64,000 nucleotides of DNA from Eubacterium_G segne (GTDB lineage Bacteria; Bacillota; Clostridia; Lachnospirales; Lachnospiraceae), in contig NZ_JACOOZ010000008.1 in NCBI RefSeq assembly GCF_014287775.1, positions 1 through 64,000 of the forward strand, written 5' to 3'. Under the pieces are notes generated by a model that was not told where the DNA came from, ran no database searches, and was given only the letters and a program-made list of their open reading frames with translations. Made by a program: the position numbers and the translations under genes. Below, one piece after another: positions 27,332-36,084 of this stretch (position 1 is the stretch's first letter; the number at the start of each line of letters is the position of its first letter).

Positions 27332-27379
27332 AAGGCTCTAATTTTTGCAAAAATTTTGCATTTTTTTAGAGCTTTTTTT
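27332..27379 (+). terminator. terminator of the hemW/two-component operon
   Basis: The outer stem GGCTCTAA/TTAGAGC encloses a second inner stem formed by TGCAAAAATTTTGCA and is followed by seven T residues. Confidence 0.85.
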
Positions 27380-27443
27380 AATGCCGGCATATTACCATAT
27401 AAGTGTTAAAGAAATCGCATAATTGATTTTATAAGGAGGAATT

Positions 27444-29096
27444 ATGAGAAAAGGTAAGAGAATGCTTATATTGGCAATGGCAGGAATTATAGGAATGTCA
27501 TTACTAGGTGGATGTTCAGGCAAAAAAGTGGAGGATAGTGGACAGGATAACACTGATGAAATTCAGATTACGACAGGACTGGATAAAAATGTCAAAGGAG
27601 AAGTTTCCGTAATGGTATGGTCCGGTGACGGTGAATATTATGAGGACATCGGAAATCCTAAAAGCACTGCAGGTAAGAAGCTTTCAGACCCTACAAAAAT
27701 TGTGGCACAAAATGTAGCCCAGCTTTATGCAGTGGCAAAGAAATTTAATGAGGTTTATCCGGGAATAAAAATTAATGTGTGGTCAAAAATTGGTGATCCG
27801 GATCAGTATAACACTCAGTCATGGGAGCAGGAAATGGAAAACTTTCAGGCAAAGTATGGAAAATATCCGGATGTATGGGCATCAACAGACGTAACCGGGG
27901 ATATAAAGAAGGGGCTGGTTGCAGATTTGTCAGTTTATAAGGATGACGAAACATATAAAAAATACAATGAAAGTCTTATGAAAAGCATTAATTATGATGG
28001 ATTTCAGGGAGGTCTCCCGTCATATACAATTCCGGGAGGAATTTGGGTCAATAAGGCGTTGGCACAGGATAATAATATAAATGTTCCAAAGCCTGACTGG
28101 AATATTGACCAGTTTACAAGATTTATTTCTAAGGCAGATTGTAAGGAGTTCTGGGGATCAAAGGGAACACCTATAGAAGTTTTGGAGCTTGGAACAGATA
28201 ATATAAATAAGAAGATTTTAGAAGAAAATAAGGTTGAGTTAAATAGTGAACAGGTAAAGTCACTTCTTAAATATCTGCCTAAATGGGCTGAAAAGTCTAT
28301 AGATGTGGCAGCCGGTTCAGGAAAAATAACAAAAGATATAGTTAAGGAAAATGGTGGATACAGCTGGACGTATTTTACAAACAACAGAACATTAATAAAT
28401 TTTGAAGACCCATGGTATTTAACATCAGGTGCTGATGAGGATGCAAAGGATAGCCCTTCATATATTAAATCAGCAGATTGGGACATATATCCATATCCTT
28501 CTACGGATTATTGTGAAAATACAATTAAAATAATTATGGATCCTATATGTGTACACAATTATGCACTGGATGATAAAAATAAGGAATGGAGTAAAGAGGA
28601 AGAGTTAAAGCGTGATATATCCTATACCTTTGCTTCTTTCTGGACAGCTTCTACAGATGCAAGAAAGGCAATTTATGACCAAAAGTGGAGTGATAACGGT
28701 CAAATAAAATCGGCAGCAGGAGATTCTTTCCCTGTTGTAACAGGAACAGATTATGATGAACAAATGAAAATGTGGAATGATTTGCCTGCACATAAATCCT
28801 ATAAAGATAAAGATGGATTTAATGAGGTGTTAAAAATATGGAATGAAGGACGATACTGGGATGTAATTGATAAATGCTGGACGTCAACAGTAACTGAAAA
28901 GGGAGATACGGTAAAGACCATGGAAGAGTGGTTAAGATGTGGTGATCAGCAGGTTGCCGGTGCATGGTTTACTGAAAAGAACTGGGCAGACAGTGTAAAA
29001 TCAAGATTATCTGACTGGGACAGCAAAATAAATGGAAAAATTGTTACAGCAGATAAACAGTTAAAAGATGCATTTAAGAAATTGTATGGAAAATAA
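27444..29096 (+). CDS. extracellular solute-binding lipoprotein (family 1), orphan
   Basis: 550 residues with a lipoprotein signal and lipobox (SLLGGC, Cys about 25). A periplasmic-binding-protein fold follows, with the family 1 start EVSVMVWSGDG and the AAKKFNEVYPGIKINVW-like helix-strand pattern (about 91-110). Such proteins bind oligosaccharides for ABC importers. No permease or ATPase lies beside it, and it is bounded by terminators on both sides, so it must work with transport genes elsewhere or act as a sensor for the two-component system upstream. The binding site GGAGG is seven bases from the ATG. Confidence 0.9.
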   Translation: MRKGKRMLILAMAGIIGMSLLGGCSGKKVEDSGQDNTDEIQITTGLDKNVKGEVSVMVWSGDGEYYEDIGNPKSTAGKKLSDPTKIVAQNVAQLYAVAKKFNEVYPGIKINVWSKIGDPDQYNTQSWEQEMENFQAKYGKYPDVWASTDVTGDIKKGLVADLSVYKDDETYKKYNESLMKSINYDGFQGGLPSYTIPGGIWVNKALAQDNNINVPKPDWNIDQFTRFISKADCKEFWGSKGTPIEVLELGTDNINKKILEENKVELNSEQVKSLLKYLPKWAEKSIDVAAGSGKITKDIVKENGGYSWTYFTNNRTLINFEDPWYLTSGADEDAKDSPSYIKSADWDIYPYPSTDYCENTIKIIMDPICVHNYALDDKNKEWSKEEELKRDISYTFASFWTASTDARKAIYDQKWSDNGQIKSAAGDSFPVVTGTDYDEQMKMWNDLPAHKSYKDKDGFNEVLKIWNEGRYWDVIDKCWTSTVTEKGDTVKTMEEWLRCGDQQVAGAWFTEKNWADSVKSRLSDWDSKINGKIVTADKQLKDAFKKLYGK

Positions 29097-29120
29097 AAAT
29101 AGAAAAGCACAAGATTAACG

Positions 29121-29154
29121 AAAATAGGCTGTCGCATTAGCGGCAGCCTATTTT
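29121..29154 (+). terminator. terminator of the solute-binding protein gene
   Basis: The stem AAAATAGGCTG/CAGCCTATTTT with a short GTCGC/GCGGC inner pairing ends in TTTT. Confidence 0.88.
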
Positions 29155-29250
29155 GGCATAAAAACTAACAGCAAGACTATTAACAGTCCGACTGATACTT
29201 CATTTACTTAAAAACTCTGACAGAGATCTGTTTAAGTACGCTTTTTCCCA

Positions 29251-29574
29251 TTAGCTTAGTAGTTTATCCACAGCATCCTGTAATTCAGGATGCTGTCTGT
29301 ATTTTTCAATTAATTCCCGCTCATGATTGGTAATATGAAACTGCTTTTTATCACTATAACCGAAGGTGCCTAAAATATCATCAATGTTGTATATTTCACA
29401 AAGAACTAAAAGAGTGTCGGCATCAGGTTGAGCCTGTCCGCTTTCCCATCCGTAAATTGTTTTGGTAGCTACTGTTAAAGACCTTTCATTTAACAGCTCA
29501 GCCACTTCATTAACTGTCAGTTTGTTATTTTTTCTATATTTTTTTAGCACCTTTGCTATCATTTCATTTTTCAT
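29251..29574 (-). CDS. XRE-family transcriptional regulator
   Basis: 107 residues. A helix-turn-helix occupies about 8-60 (LTVNEVAELLN, KTIYGWESGQAQPDADTL). The C-terminal 40 residues are helical (ERELIEKYRQHPELQDAVDKLL), as in small phage-repressor-like regulators. It is divergent from the phosphorothioation operon and shares a 206-base intergenic region containing palindromes, so it is a good candidate regulator of that operon. A minus-strand -10 (TATAAT) is complementary to 29600-29605. Confidence 0.88.
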   Translation of the reverse strand: MKNEMIAKVLKKYRKNNKLTVNEVAELLNERSLTVATKTIYGWESGQAQPDADTLLVLCEIYNIDDILGTFGYSDKKQFHITNHERELIEKYRQHPELQDAVDKLLS

Positions 29575-29700
29575 TTAAAACATTCCTTTCAAAATAGAAA
29601 TTATAGATGTTATGCTTTGGACACTTACATCATATTATAAATTTTATCTTATCCTACCCCAAAATATGCGTCAACAAATTCTTACTAATTGAGAAAAGTT

Positions 29701-29733
29701 AGAATTGAAATTCTTTACAAATAAGAATATAAT
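29701..29733 (+). promoter_or_regulatory. promoter and operator-like palindromes of the phosphorothioation operon
   Basis: TTGAAA (29705-29710), a 17-base spacer and TATAAT (29728-29733). The -35 box lies in a 14-base perfect palindrome AGAATTGAAATTCT (29701-29714), and a second inverted repeat, ATTCTT-7-AAGAAT, fills the spacer. Binding of a dimeric HTH protein here would block RNA polymerase. Confidence 0.8.
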
Positions 29734-29780
29734 GCTATATAAGTAAAAAAGTCTTAGAAGTTAAGAAATGGGGTACAACA

Positions 29781-29963
29781 TTGAGCGTTTCAGAAAAAGT
29801 TTCAAAATACATAGAATCTAATAATTTGTCCTTTCTTCAAATTTCGAAAGATACCGGAATAGACGAGAGAAAACTGCGGGGAGAGATTAAACCTTTAGAG
29901 GCAGGAGAGTTTTTGGAATTGTGCTTTTATTTAAATGTCAAACCGGAAGAGTTTATGGAGTAA
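29781..29963 (+). CDS. 60-residue HTH-like protein, first gene of the phosphorothioation operon
   Basis: Small protein with a lambda-repressor-like helix pattern (LSFLQISKDTGIDERKLRGEI, then EFLELCFYLNVKPEEFM), lacking any C-terminal domain. It begins with TTG 29781; the only nearby ATG (29768) is out of frame. It lies directly downstream of the palindromic promoter and 14 bases before the next gene, so it is probably an autoregulator of the operon. It resembles the small Cro-like proteins of phages. Confidence 0.72.
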   Translation: MSVSEKVSKYIESNNLSFLQISKDTGIDERKLRGEIKPLEAGEFLELCFYLNVKPEEFME

Positions 29964-29977
29964 GGTAGGAAAGAACA

Positions 29978-31693
29978 GTGCTTAGATACAAATGCAAAAA
30001 GGATAACATTATTACAAAAAACAGTATCTGTCCGGTGTGTGGCGGCAGAAGTAAGTTAGAGAGCTCAGATATATATTGGTGTCACAACTGTAAGGTGCCA
30101 TTATATGAAAAGGTGTGCAAATGCTGCAATACGCAGGGAGAGAGAATAACTACGGATATCCGCCCGGTTTTCCCACAGGAGAGGCTTTTGCTGGAATTAA
30201 TATGGAATAAGGCTCCCGGAACCTACGAAAAGTCATCAGTTTGGAATTGCTCGGGGAATTACTATTACATTGATGGAAAGCGTATAAGATTTTCCGTTAA
30301 GGATTTAAAAAATATAGATGCTGATTTGGTTAGAAAGAGATACTTTCAGGAAGAAAAAAATATTAACCGGCAATATTTTGATGAGTACATAGACAGATTT
30401 GTTAAGGCAAATAGTGACAGATATGAATTTATAGTTAAGGAAGCTACGGATTATATAAGGGGGTCTGTAAAAGGTTATACGGTAATGGATATGTTTGTGT
30501 CTTTTTCGGGAGGAAAAGACTCTACAGTTACGTCGGATTTAGTTATAAGGGCTCTTAGCGAACCGAAAATCTTGCATATATTTGGGGATACGACTTTAGA
30601 ATTCCCGGAGACCATTAAATATGTTGAGAGATTTAAAAAAGAACATCCTAAAACTCCGGTTTTGTCATCTAGAAATAAGGACAAGGATTTTGAGGAACTT
30701 TGTCAGTTAGTTGGGCCGCCAAGTCGTGTTATGCGTTGGTGTTGCACAGTGTTTAAGACAGGTGCCATTCAAAGAAAAATAAAATCCCTGTTTAAGAATA
30801 AAAATAAAATCATTACTTTTTATGGAATAAGAAGAAGCGAGTCAAAAAGCAGAAGCAAGTATGAGAGGGAAACGGAAGGCTCGAAAATAACAAAGCAGAT
30901 TACCATATCTCCCATTATTGACTGGATGGATTTTGATGTATGGTTATACATTTTAACCACAAAAATTGATTTTAACAATGCATACAGGCTGGGCTATGCC
31001 AGGGTAGGATGCTGGTGCTGCCCGAATAATAGCGGATGGTCAGAATTTTTATCTAAAATTCATATGAAGGAGCAGTCTGATAAGTTTAGGAAGATGCTTA
31101 TTGATTTCGCTATAAAGATAGGAAAGCCTGATGCCGAAGTGTATGTGGATGACGGAAAATGGAAGGCAAGGCAAGGGGGAAACGGCGTAGAATATGCAGG
31201 AAAAACAGCAGTTTCTTTTGAACCCTGTGCATTAGAGGAAAATGCCTTTAATTACCAGCTGCTTCGCCCTATAACGGAGGAATTATATGAATTGTTTAAA
31301 CCTTTTGGATATATAAATTTTGATTTGGGAAATAAAAGGTTAGGTGAGGTTTACGTTACAAGGAAAAATGCCATGCCGGTATTAAAACTTCAGGGACGAA
31401 TAGGCAGTAATACATTAAAGGTAACTATTGTTGATTATCACATTGATGGTGCAAAAAGCGTAAAAACTGCAGAAGAAAAGGTAAAATGCCAGATTACAAA
31501 ATATCAGATGTGTATGGGTTGCCGTGCCTGTGAAAGCATATGCAAGTATAATGCAATTGTTATTAAGGAAGGAAAAGAAGGCATTAGTTACAGAATTTTA
31601 GACGATAAATGTAAGAGATGCATGGAGTGCGTCAACCATTATACAGGGGGATGCTACATGAGAAAGGTACTTGCAACTAAGAAGGATAAATAG
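29978..31693 (+). CDS. sspD: PP-loop phosphorothioation protein with zinc ribbon and ferredoxin domains (SspD/DndC-like)
   Basis: The PAPS-reductase-like enzyme of DNA phosphorothioation, which activates the DNA backbone with ATP for sulfur insertion. In the 571 residues are an N-terminal zinc ribbon (CPVC at about 18, CHNC at about 35, CKCC at about 47), a linker, and a PP-loop domain with FSGGKDS (about 175), FGDTTLEFPET, a WCC motif (about 252) and GCWCCPN (about 344). A C-terminal 4Fe-4S ferredoxin carries CMGCRACESIC (about 510) and CKRCMEC (about 546). Start is GTG 29978 behind AGGTAGGA. Four-cysteine clusters are expected to hold the Fe-S cofactor loaded by the desulfurase encoded downstream. 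The name sspD is assigned by the neighbouring DUF4007 and giant ATPase genes; a generic DndC relative is the alternative. Confidence 0.85.
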   Translation: MLRYKCKKDNIITKNSICPVCGGRSKLESSDIYWCHNCKVPLYEKVCKCCNTQGERITTDIRPVFPQERLLLELIWNKAPGTYEKSSVWNCSGNYYYIDGKRIRFSVKDLKNIDADLVRKRYFQEEKNINRQYFDEYIDRFVKANSDRYEFIVKEATDYIRGSVKGYTVMDMFVSFSGGKDSTVTSDLVIRALSEPKILHIFGDTTLEFPETIKYVERFKKEHPKTPVLSSRNKDKDFEELCQLVGPPSRVMRWCCTVFKTGAIQRKIKSLFKNKNKIITFYGIRRSESKSRSKYERETEGSKITKQITISPIIDWMDFDVWLYILTTKIDFNNAYRLGYARVGCWCCPNNSGWSEFLSKIHMKEQSDKFRKMLIDFAIKIGKPDAEVYVDDGKWKARQGGNGVEYAGKTAVSFEPCALEENAFNYQLLRPITEELYELFKPFGYINFDLGNKRLGEVYVTRKNAMPVLKLQGRIGSNTLKVTIVDYHIDGAKSVKTAEEKVKCQITKYQMCMGCRACESICKYNAIVIKEGKEGISYRILDDKCKRCMECVNHYTGGCYMRKVLATKKDK

Positions 31694-31708
31694 ATTAGGA
31701 GGCAGATT

Positions 31709-32557
31709 GTGATAAAACTGAAAGGCCACGAGACATTTGCCATTCGTGAGGGATGGCTTAGTAAAGGCTTAATAGAAGTGGATAAAAACGAAAAGGTATT
31801 TTCTAAGAATTTTGGAGCAGACACTCTGGGAGTGGGAAGTAATATGGCAAAGGCTATCAGATATTGGCTAAAAGCAGGAGATTTTACTAAGGAAACAGGA
31901 AAAAGTCAGGTTTCGCTTACTGAAATTGGAAAAATAATACTGAAAAATGACAGATATTTTGAGGATATATTCCCTTTGGAAATTTTCCATGTAAATCTTG
32001 TTCATAACAGGGAAAATGCAACCTCATGGTATTTAACTTTCAATAAGATAAATGCAGAGGAATTTGATAAGGATGAATTGTTTGTATTGCTGGAAAATGA
32101 AATTCATAAAATGGGGGTGGAGGATTTTTCCGTACGTTCCCTTCAGGATGATGTAAATGTATTACTTAATATGTACACAAGGGAAAAAACACAGGATTAC
32201 GACCCGGAGGAAAAGCGTATTTCACCTTTTTCTAAAATCGGTTTAATAAAGAAAAATGGAAAGAAATATATAAAAACGGCACCGGATTATACGGTTCTAA
32301 GCCCTATGGCGGTTTTGTATGCCCTAAAAAAATATATGGATTATAAAAATACTTTATCCTTAAGAATTGATGAGGCTGTAAACGAACCTTTGTCACCGGG
32401 AAAAGTGTTTAATTTAAAGCGGATTAAAATGAATGAATACTTAGATAAGTTAGAGGAAGAGGGCTATATCACCTTAAACAGAACAGCGGGGCTTGATATG
32501 ATATACATGGAAAATAACATTACATTAGAGCAGATAATGGAGAAATATTATGCATAA
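31709..32557 (+). CDS. sspB: DUF4007 protein (SspB-like)
   Basis: 282 residues beginning with the DUF4007 hallmark GHETFAIREGWLSKGL (about 5-20). SspB, which carries DUF4007, is the nicking component of the SspABCD single-strand phosphorothioation system. The middle region is helical, and the C-terminus looks like a winged helix (YLDKLEEEGYITLNRTAG). Start is GTG 31709 behind TTAGGAGG. It overlaps the next gene by eight bases. DUF4007 also occurs in other defence loci, so the assignment rests on the surrounding set. Confidence 0.85.
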   Translation: MIKLKGHETFAIREGWLSKGLIEVDKNEKVFSKNFGADTLGVGSNMAKAIRYWLKAGDFTKETGKSQVSLTEIGKIILKNDRYFEDIFPLEIFHVNLVHNRENATSWYLTFNKINAEEFDKDELFVLLENEIHKMGVEDFSVRSLQDDVNVLLNMYTREKTQDYDPEEKRISPFSKIGLIKKNGKKYIKTAPDYTVLSPMAVLYALKKYMDYKNTLSLRIDEAVNEPLSPGKVFNLKRIKMNEYLDKLEEEGYITLNRTAGLDMIYMENNITLEQIMEKYYA

Positions 32558-35500
32558 ATTAACGGACATGATACATATTGACAAAAGATTTCAAACTTCA
32601 ATTAATCTTGAACTGGATTTAAATAACCCGGAAAAAATAGTAAGTTATATTCCAACGGTGTCTTCCGTGGATGTTTTAAATGAATATGCAGGACATATTG
32701 TTGAAAACAGAAACAAGGCAAATATTCTTATTGGCCCATATGGTAAGGGAAAATCTCATTTGCTTTTGGTTTTTATGGCATTAATTAGTGGAAATAAAGA
32801 AGTTTTTGAAAAAGTTATTGGGAAAATTAAGGCAAACAAATTAAATAAAACTTCCAATATTGAACTTTTAAAGGGAAAAAAGTTTTTGCCGGTTATTATT
32901 TCAGGCACATATGAGGATTTAAACCGCGGTTTTATTGAAGGATTAAGGGAGGCTTTAAAAAGAGAGGGATTAAATGACATTGTCCCGGAAACATATTATA
33001 CAAAGGCATATGAGTGTATCAGGGAGTGGAAGGAAAACTACAAAGATACATATAGGGCTTTTGTGGGAAAATTAAGGGAAAATAATTATGAAATCGGGGA
33101 GTTTTTAAAGAAGCTGTCAAGGGAAAACAAAGAGGCAATGGATTTATTTGAAAAGATATATCCAATGCTTACTTCAGGCAGCAGGTTTAACCCTATATAT
33201 GAAACTCTTGCCATAAAGCTTTACAGTGACATAAAGGAAAAACTGGTACGAATAAAAGGATACAGTGGAATTTATGTTATTTTTGATGAGTTTAGTAAGT
33301 ATGTGGAAGGACATCGGCAGGACACTTTTTCAAGAGACATGAAAATATTACAGGATATGTGTGAATTGGCTCAGAAAAATGAAGAGTACCAGCTCCACAT
33401 TACTTTTGTTGCCCACAAAAGCATAAAAGAATACGGAAAAGACATGCCGGAAGAAATGATAAACGCTTTTATGGGAGTAGAGGGACGTTTAAAGGAAGAG
33501 CGTTTTGTAGTATTTCCAGCAAATAATTATGAAATTATAGGACATGTTGTATCAAAAAGCAAAAAAGAATATGAGTCATTTTTAAAAGAGAATGATACTT
33601 TTAAGGAAATAATTGAAAAGTCATATAATACACCGTATTTTCAAAGCAATTTTACAATGGAAGAATATATGAAAATAGTGGCTTGGGGAAGTTTCCCACT
33701 TTTACCCCTTACCTCTTACTGCCTTTTTAATATTAGTGCCAAGGTTGCCCAAAATGAGAGAAGTGTATTTACATTTCTGGCAAATGATGAGCATGGAAGT
33801 CTTATTAACCTGCTGGATAAAAACGAAATGTTAGGGGTGGATGTGGTATATGATTATTTTGAAAATCTCTTTAGGGAAAATAAAGGTATGCCTGAGATAC
33901 ATAATGAATGGTTACAGGCGGACTATGCCTTAAATAAAGCAGAGTCAAAGGAAGAAAGACGGATAATTAAAACATTGGCGGTGTTTAGAATCATAAGAAA
34001 GCCGGACGAATTGCCTATAGTAAAAGAAAAGCTATGGTTAGCATCAGGGCTTAACAGGGAAAGCTTCAATAAGACTGTGGATAAATTAGAGAAAAAAGGT
34101 CTTATTATTTTCAGAATAAAAATGGGTACCTATGCCTTTAAGCATAACGTAGGTGTTGATATAGAAAAAGAGATAGAAAAGGTTGTAAATTCTTTCACGG
34201 GAAAAGTGAATATTCCAAAGGAAATAGAGAAAATTTCCGAATTAGATTTTGCTCTTCCTAAACAGTACAATCAGAAGTTTACCATGACCAGGTTTTTCAG
34301 ATATGTGTTTATGAGTCCTGAACAGTTTCAAAAGGTAACGAAGGCGGAATATCTTTTTGAGGAATACAGGGCAGACGGCATTATTGTGGCTATAGTAAAT
34401 GCAGGAGAGGATGACACAGAGAAAATTATACATCAGGTAAACAAATTAAATGATAAAAGAATTGTGGTTATTTACCCTGAAAACAGGTTTGTTCAGGATA
34501 AAAATATCAGAAAACTTCTTGCAGTAAAACAGCTTATTAAAAATGACAGGTTTATTGAGGATAATCAGGTTTTATTATCAGAGCTTAAGTTATATGAAGA
34601 GGATTTGATTTTTGAAATAAACAGCTTTTTAGAGAAAAGCTATATGCCTGAAAATGGGGAGTGTAGAATTTTTTACTGCGAACCGTTACCTGAAATAAAG
34701 TCAGAGAGAGCCTTTAACAGATTTTTAAGTGGAATATGTAGCAGCTACTACAACATGGCACCAAAAATCAACAATGAGCTTATTAACCGTACAAATGTAT
34801 CAGCGCAGATTAAAAAAGCACGTCAGAAAATAATTGATAATATTCTAAATAATGATGACTGCATAGGATACAACAAAGGAACAAGTCCGGAAGCTACCAT
34901 TTTCAGGGCTACTGTGGTTCATACAGGATTATTAGAAAACAATAATGAGAAAACGGTGGATAAGGGCGTAGAGCTGATAAATAAGGAAATTGACGGATTT
35001 ATTATGAAATCAGCGGGAGAAAAAGTATCTTTTAAGGAACTTTATGATGTTTTAGAGGGAGAAAGCTTCGGTGTCAGAAGGGGAGTTATACCTATTTATT
35101 TAGCAAGAAAATTTATGGCAATGGAAGATATGCCTGTTGTTTATTTGTCTGATAAGGAAATCGAAATTACAAGTAATGTGTTTGAAAATATAAATTTAAA
35201 TCCTGACAGGTATTTTTTATACACGGAAAAGGAAAGTCTTGAAAAAGAAAAATATTTAAAGGCAGTTGAAAATATTTTCCATATGGATAATGTTTCAGGA
35301 CAAAACAGGCTGGGAAATATTGTTGCTAAAATTCAGGAATGGTACAGGAATCTCCCGCAGATTACCATAAATACCAAAAGAAATTGCGTTGGAAGGGAAT
35401 ATTACAGATTTAGAAATCTGTTTAGAAATATTGAACTTAATCCAAGGGACATTCTCTTTGAGGAAGTTTTAAACATATTAGGTGGAGAAGAAAAAAGCTT

Positions 35501-36080
35501 TGAAGCCTGTATAGTTAAAATGAAAAAGATAGTTGAATATCTTAATTCCTTTGCCTTAAGGGAGAAGGAGGACGTTGTCAGAAATATTAAGAAAATCTGG
35601 AGCGTCGCACCGGGAGAAAGTTTGGCACCATGCCTTAAGGGCTGGTATAAAACCATAGAAAATAATGCCTTTAAACAGGTGTGGAATGAAAATACATCAG
35701 GTTTTATTAATGTTATAAGGGACTTGGATATAAATGATGAGTTAGAGATTGCCAATTGGCTGGCAAAGGCAGTAAGTGGAATTTATATTGAAGACTGGAA
35801 TGATTTTACAAAAGATAAGTTTTTAGTTTCTATAGAAGAAATTAAAAATAGTCTGGAAAGTTTTAACGGGGAAGAGGATAAAGGTGAAAGTAAATTAAGC
35901 TTTACAGACAGAAATGGAAATAAGGTAGAGAAATATTACGATGCAAATTTAGACGACAGTACAGGGTATTTCTTAAAAAATGCCATAACAGAGGCGTTGG
36001 ATGAGTTTGGAGATGCACTGGAAACAAAGGAAAAGCTGTCAGTTTTAATGCAGACCATAGAGGAATTATTAGAGGGGTAA
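32550..36080 (+). CDS. sspC: giant P-loop ATPase (SspC-like)
   Basis: 1176 residues. Walker A is GPYGKGKSH (about 61-69), the GxYGxGKSH form shared with BREX-type BrxC and SspC ATPases. A Walker B-like strand is IYVIFDEFSKY (about 240-250). A long helical C-terminal region follows with no recognised domain. In SspABCD the ATPase powers modification with SspB and SspD. The gene overlaps sspB and is followed by the desulfurase gene after four bases, so the four genes are translationally coupled. Confidence 0.83.
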   Translation: MHKLTDMIHIDKRFQTSINLELDLNNPEKIVSYIPTVSSVDVLNEYAGHIVENRNKANILIGPYGKGKSHLLLVFMALISGNKEVFEKVIGKIKANKLNKTSNIELLKGKKFLPVIISGTYEDLNRGFIEGLREALKREGLNDIVPETYYTKAYECIREWKENYKDTYRAFVGKLRENNYEIGEFLKKLSRENKEAMDLFEKIYPMLTSGSRFNPIYETLAIKLYSDIKEKLVRIKGYSGIYVIFDEFSKYVEGHRQDTFSRDMKILQDMCELAQKNEEYQLHITFVAHKSIKEYGKDMPEEMINAFMGVEGRLKEERFVVFPANNYEIIGHVVSKSKKEYESFLKENDTFKEIIEKSYNTPYFQSNFTMEEYMKIVAWGSFPLLPLTSYCLFNISAKVAQNERSVFTFLANDEHGSLINLLDKNEMLGVDVVYDYFENLFRENKGMPEIHNEWLQADYALNKAESKEERRIIKTLAVFRIIRKPDELPIVKEKLWLASGLNRESFNKTVDKLEKKGLIIFRIKMGTYAFKHNVGVDIEKEIEKVVNSFTGKVNIPKEIEKISELDFALPKQYNQKFTMTRFFRYVFMSPEQFQKVTKAEYLFEEYRADGIIVAIVNAGEDDTEKIIHQVNKLNDKRIVVIYPENRFVQDKNIRKLLAVKQLIKNDRFIEDNQVLLSELKLYEEDLIFEINSFLEKSYMPENGECRIFYCEPLPEIKSERAFNRFLSGICSSYYNMAPKINNELINRTNVSAQIKKARQKIIDNILNNDDCIGYNKGTSPEATIFRATVVHTGLLENNNEKTVDKGVELINKEIDGFIMKSAGEKVSFKELYDVLEGESFGVRRGVIPIYLARKFMAMEDMPVVYLSDKEIEITSNVFENINLNPDRYFLYTEKESLEKEKYLKAVENIFHMDNVSGQNRLGNIVAKIQEWYRNLPQITINTKRNCVGREYYRFRNLFRNIELNPRDILFEEVLNILGGEEKSFEACIVKMKKIVEYLNSFALREKEDVVRNIKKIWSVAPGESLAPCLKGWYKTIENNAFKQVWNENTSGFINVIRDLDINDELEIANWLAKAVSGIYIEDWNDFTKDKFLVSIEEIKNSLESFNGEEDKGESKLSFTDRNGNKVEKYYDANLDDSTGYFLKNAITEALDEFGDALETKEKLSVLMQTIEELLEG

Positions 36081-36084
36081 TAAA

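Noticed and set aside
29206..29240. Inverted repeat TACTTAAA/TTTAAGTA as a regulatory site
   Set aside because: Likely a weak terminator for the XRE gene; the long loop and low pairing give too little support for a separate feature.
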